Shown here: positions 59,001 to 64,000 of the stretch, piece after piece
Layout: each line of letters opens with the position of its first letter
Position numbering within the stretch: position 1 is the stretch's first letter
DNA from: Alitta virens
Lineage: Eukaryota > Annelida > Polychaeta > Phyllodocida > Nereididae
Reading direction: 5' to 3'
Length of the DNA stretch: 64,000 nt
Assembly: GCA_932294295.1 (NCBI GenBank)
Contig: OW028578.1
Coordinates: 35,875,685-35,939,684 of the forward strand
Notes under the pieces: generated by a model
The model's database searches: none
Told to the model about the DNA's origin: nothing
What the model saw: only the letters and a program-made list of their open reading frames with translations
Program-made: the position numbers and the translations under genes

Positions 59001-62000
59001 TGTTTCTCCTTTAATTTCAATGAGTTTCCAGCATGAAGTTGTACGAATTATCTGGGGCCATTTCAGATGACCTCTGGTTAAAGGACTACACTACGGTATG
59101 GTCAATCATTTCTATCTGTTCCCTTGGAACAGAATGGAGTCTAGTTATTATTATTATTACGAATTACCATCACTAAGGCCAAGGTCACAGGTGACCTCAA
59201 ATTGACGATTTTAAAACGGCTGTTTCTCCTGTAATTTTAATCAATGAGTTTACAGCATGAAGTTGTACGAATTGTCCTGGGCCATTTTAGATGACCTCTG
59301 GTTAAAGGACTACACTACGGTATGGTCAATCATTTCTATCTGTACCCTTGGAACAGAATGGAGTCTAGTTATTATTATTATTATGATTTACCATCACTAA
59401 GGCCAAGGTCACAGGTGACCTCAAATTGACGATTTTAAAACGGCTGTTTCTCCTTTAATTTTGATCAATGAGTTTACAGCATGAAGTTGTACGAATTGTC
59501 AGGGGCCATTTCAGATGACCTCTGGTTAAAGGACTACACTACGGTATGGTCAATCATTTCTATCTGTTCCCTTGGAACAGAATGGAGTCTTGTTATTATT
59601 ATTATTATGATTTACCATCACTAAGGCCAAGGTCACAGGTGACCTCAAATTGACGTTTTTAAAATGGCTGTTTCTCCTTTAATTTGAATGAGTTTCCAGC
59701 ATGAAGTTGTATGAATTATCTGGGGCCATTTCAGATGACCTCTGGTTAAAGGACTACACTACGGTATGGTCAATCATTTCTATCTGTTCCCTTGGAACAG
59801 AATGGAGTCTAGTTATTATTATTATTATGATTTACCATCACTAAGGCCAAGGTCACAGGTGACCTCAAATTGACGATTTTAAAACGGCTGTTTCTCCTTT
59901 AATTTTGATCAATGAGTTTACAGCATGAAGTTGTACGAATTGTCAGGGGCCATTTCAGATGACCTCTGGTTAAAGGACTACACTACGGTATGGTCAATCA
60001 TTTCTATCTGTTCCCTTGGAACAGAATGGAGTCTTGTTATTATTATTATTATGATTTACCATCACTAAGGCCAAGGTCACAGGTGACCTCAAATTGACGT
60101 TTTTAAAATGGCTGTTTCTCCTTTAATTTCAATGAGTTTCCAGCATGAAGTTGTATGAATTATCTGGGGCCATTTCAGATGACCTCTGGTTAAAGGACTA
60201 CACTACGGTATGGTCAATCATTTCTATCTGTTCCCTTGGAACAGAATGGAGTCTAGTTATTATTATTATTACGAATTACAATCACTAAGGCCAAGGTCAC
60301 AGGTGACCTCAAATTGACGTTTTTAAAACGGCTGTTTCTCCTTTAATTTTGATCAATGAGTTTACAGCATGAAGTTGTAAGAATTGTCAGGGGCCATTTT
60401 AGATGACCTCTGGTTAAAGGACTACACTACGCTATGGTCAATCATTTCTATCTGTTCCCTTGGAACAGAATGGAGTCTAGTTATTATTATTATTACGAAT
60501 TACCATCACTAAGGCCAAGGTCACAGGTGACCTCAAATTGACGTTTTTAAAACGGCTGTTTCTCCTTTAATTTCAATGAGTTTCCAGCATGAAGTTGTAC
60601 GAATTGTCAGGGGCCATTTCAGATGACCTCTGGTTAAAGGACTACACTACGGTATGGTCAATCATTTCTATCTGTTCCCTTGGAACAGAATGGAGTCTAG
60701 TTATTATTATTATTTTGATTTACCATCACTAAGGCCAAGGTCACAGGTGACCTCAAATTGACATTTTTAAAATGGCTGTTTCTCCTTTAATTTCAATGAG
60801 TTTCCAGCATGAAGTTGTACGAATTATCTGGGGCCATTTCAGATGACCTCTGGTTGAAGGACTACACTACGGAATGGTCAATCATTTCTATCTGTGCCCT
60901 TGGAACAGCATGGAGTCTAGTTATTATTATTATTACGATTTACCATCACTAAGGCCAAGAAGGTCACAGGTGACCTCAAATTGACGATTTTAAAACAGCT
61001 GTTTCTCCTTTAATTTTGATCAATGAGTTTACAGCATGAAGTTGTACGAATTGTCAGGGGCCATTTTAGATGACCTCTGGTTAAAGGACTACACTACGGT
61101 ATGGTCAATCATTTCTATCTGTTCCCTTGGAACAGCATGGAGTCTAGTTATTATTATTATTATGATTTACCATCACTAAGGCCAAGGTCACAGGTGACCT
61201 CAAATTGACGATTTTAAAACGGCTGTTTCTCCTTCAATTTTGATCAATGAGTTTACAGCATGAAGTTGTAAGAATTGTCAGGGGCCATTTTAGATGACCT
61301 CTGGTTAAAGGACTACACTACGCTATGGTCAATCATTTCTATCTGTTCCCTTGGAACAGAATGGAGTCTAGTTATTATTATTATTATGATTTACCATCAC
61401 TAAGGCCAAGGTCACAGGTGACCTCAAATTGACGATTTTAAAACGGCTGTTTCTCCTTTAATTTTGATCAATGAGTTTACAGCATGAAGTTGTAAGAATT
61501 GTCAGGGGCCATTTTAGATGACCTCTGGTTAAAGGACTACACTACGGTATGGTCAATCATTTCTATCTGTTCCCTTGGAACAGAATGGAGTCTAGTTATT
61601 ATTATTATTACGAATTACCATCACTAAGGCCAAGAAGGTCACAGGTGACCTCAAATTGACGTTTTTAAAACGGCTGTTTCTCCTTTAATTTCAATGAGTT
61701 TCCAGCATGAAGTTGTACGAATTGTCAGGGGCCATTTCAGATGACCTCTGGTTAAAGGACTACACTACGGTATGGTCAATCATTTCTATCTGTTCTCTTG
61801 GAACAGAATGGAGTCTAGTTATTATTATTATTACGATTTACCATCACTAAGGCCAAGGTCACAGGTGACCTCAAATTGACGTTTTTAAAATGGCTGTTTC
61901 TCCTTTAATTTTGATCAATGAGTTTAAAGCATGAAGTTGTATGAATTGTCAGGGGCCATTTTAGATGACCTCTGGTTAAAGGACTACACTACGGTATGAT

Positions 62001-64000
62001 CAATCATTTCTATCTGTTCCCTTGGAACAGAATGGAATCTAGTTATTATTATTATTATGATTTACCATCACTAAAGCCAAGGTCACAGGTGACCTCAAAT
62101 TGACGATTTTAAAACGGCTGTTTCTCCTTTAATTTTGATCAATGAGTTTACAGCATGAAGTTGTAAGAATTGTCAGGGGCCATTTTAGATGACCTCTGGT
62201 TAAAGGACTACACTACGCTATGGTCAATCATTTCTATCTGTTCCCTTGGAACAGAATGGAGTCTAGTTATTATTATTATTACGAATTACCATCACTAAGG
62301 CCAAGGTCACAGGTGACCTCAAATTGACATTTTTAAAATGGCTGTTTCTCCTTTAATTTCAATGAGTTTCCAGCATGAAGTTGTACGAATTATCTGGGGC
62401 CATTTCAGATGACCTCTGGTTAAAGGACTACACTACGGTATGGTCAATCATTTCTATCTGTTCCCTTGGAACAGAATGGAGTCTAGTTATTATTATTATT
62501 ACGAATTACCATCACTAAGGCCAAGGTCACAGGTGACCTCAAATTGACGATTTTAAAACGGCTGTTTCTCCTGTAATTTTAATCAATGAGTTTACAGCAT
62601 GAAGTTGTACGAATTGTCCTGGGCCATTTTAGATGACCTCTGGTTAAAGGACTACACTACGGTATGGTCAATCATTTCTATCTGTACCCTTGGAACAGAA
62701 TGGAGTCTAGTTATTATTATTATTATGATTTACCATCACTAAGGCCAAGGTCACAGGTGACCTCAAATTGACGATTTTAAAACGGCTGTTTCTCCTTTAA
62801 TTTTGATCAATGAGTTTACAGCATGAAGTTGTACGAATTGTCAGGGGCCATTTCAGATGACCTCTGGTTAAAGGACTACACTACGGTATGGTCAATCATT
62901 TCTATCTGTTCCCTTGGAACAGAATGGAGTCTTGTTATTATTATTATTATGATTTACCATCACTAAGGCCAAGGTCACAGGTGACCTCAAATTGACGTTT
63001 TTAAAATGGCTGTTTCTCCTTTAATTTGAATGAGTTTCCAGCATGAAGTTGTATGAATTATCTGGGGCCATTTCAGATGACCTCTGGTTAAAGGACTACA
63101 CTACGGTATGGTCAATCATTTCTATCTGTTCCCTTGGAACAGAATGGAGTCTAGTTATTATTATTATTACGAATTACAATCACTAAGGCCAAGGTCACAG
63201 GTGACCTCAAATTGACGTTTTTAAAACGGCTGTTTCTCCTTTAATTTTGATCAATGAGTTTACAGCATGAAGTTGTAAGAATTGTCAGGGGCCATTTTAG
63301 ATGACCTCTGGTTAAAGGACTACACTACGCTATGGTCAATCATTTCTGTCTGTTCCCTTGGAACAGAATGGAGTCTAGTTATTATTATTATTACGAATTA
63401 CCATCACTAAGGCCAAGGTCACAGGTGACCTCAAATTGACGTTTTTAAAACGGCTGTTTCTCCTTTAATTTCAATGAGTTTCCAGCATGAAGTTGTACGA
63501 ATTGTCAGGGGCCATTTCAGATGACCTCTGGTTAAAGGACTACACTACGGTATGGTCAATCATTTCTATCTGTTCCCTTGGAACAGAATGGAGTCTAGTT
63601 ATTATTATTATTTTGATTTACCATCACTAAGGCCAAGGTCACAGGTGACCTCAAATTGACATTTTTAAAATGGCTGTTTCTCCTTTAATTTCAATGAGTT
63701 TCCAGCATGAAGTTGTACGAATTATCTGGGGCCATTTCAGATGACCTCTGGTTGAAGGACTACACTACGGAATGGTCAATCATTTCTATCTGTGCCCTTG
63801 GAACAGCATGGAGTCTAGTTATTATTATTATTACGATTTACCATCACTAAGGCCAAGAAGGTCACAGGTGACCTCAAATTGACGATTTTAAAACAGCTGT
63901 TTCTCCTTTAATTTTGATCAATGAGTTTACAGCATGAAGTTGTACGAATTGTCAGGGGCCATTTTAGATGACCTCTGGTTAAAGGACTACACTACGGTAT
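44000..64000. repeat. Satellite, ~220-bp deletion-derived monomers (about 90 copies)
   Basis: Monomers of ~220-225 bp (e.g. GGAACAG marks at 44871, 45091, 45311, 45535). Relative to the long monomers, the stretch from the palindromic block to the first GGTCAAAG is deleted, giving the junction CCATCACTAAGGCCAAGGTC. Two main length classes differ by AATTTCAATGAG versus AATTTTGATCAATGAG. No gene; every frame is closed at short intervals. The array runs off the window edge. Confidence 0.98.
51800..64000. repeat. Higher-order repeats of ~2.9-3.5 kb within the satellite
   Basis: Rare variants recur together: GTGCCCTTGG at 54431, 57552, 60894 and 63792 (intervals 3121, 3342, 2898); TGAGTTTAAAGCATGAAGTT at 51891, 55012, 58577 and 61919; CTACAATACGG at ~52402 and ~55523. 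So blocks of 13-15 monomers have been duplicated as units. Confidence 0.9.

Overview
The window is eukaryotic and metazoan in character: AT-rich, intron-rich, with tRNA-derived SINEs, long satellite arrays, a HARBI1-type DNA transposon and histone-type 3' processing signals. A marine invertebrate is the most likely source, but the sequence alone does not fix the phylum. Gene density is low and more than half of the 64 kb is tandem repeat.

Layout: (1) 1-9,720, a tandem array of 1.8-2.0 kb units, each carrying a 19-bp minisatellite, a SINE-like core and a long hairpin. (2) 9,720-13,400, mostly unique DNA with one terminal exon followed by a poly(A) signal and a dimeric tRNA-derived SINE. (3) 13,650-21,560, a minus-strand host gene of small, phase-1 exons ending in a conserved basic domain. 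It is split by a nearly intact PIF/Harbinger transposon (15,643-20,608; TTA target-site duplication; 46-bp perfect terminal inverted repeats). (4) 22,000-26,000, a degenerate array built on TGTGAGGACAC modules with a ~1.57 kb higher-order period. (5) 27,100-30,200, a frameshifted SLC16-like exon, two unassigned terminal exons, two SINEs and a LINE endonuclease remnant. (6) 30,200-42,400, AT-rich DNA with SINE copies, an 858-bp tandem duplication, a hairpin and scattered candidate exons of a plus-strand transcript with an acidic C-terminus. (7) 42,420-64,000, a satellite array of first ~335-390 bp and then ~220 bp monomers, with higher-order repeats of about 3 kb.

The most notable system is the Harbinger element. 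Its two convergent genes (a MADF/Myb-like DNA-binding protein and a DDE transposase) carry matched regulatory parts. Each promoter has TATATAA followed ~30 bp later by GATCATTC. Each gene ends in the same 42-nt sequence, which contains a perfect match to the metazoan histone mRNA stem-loop consensus, then ACCA, then a purine-rich AAAAGAGC like the U7-binding histone downstream element. The stem-loop starts 20-26 nt after each (original) stop codon. This predicts that the transposon makes histone-type, non-polyadenylated, S-phase-linked mRNAs. The element also landed inside the 5' splice site of a host exon, and the transposase carries two closely spaced nonsense codons near its C-terminus.
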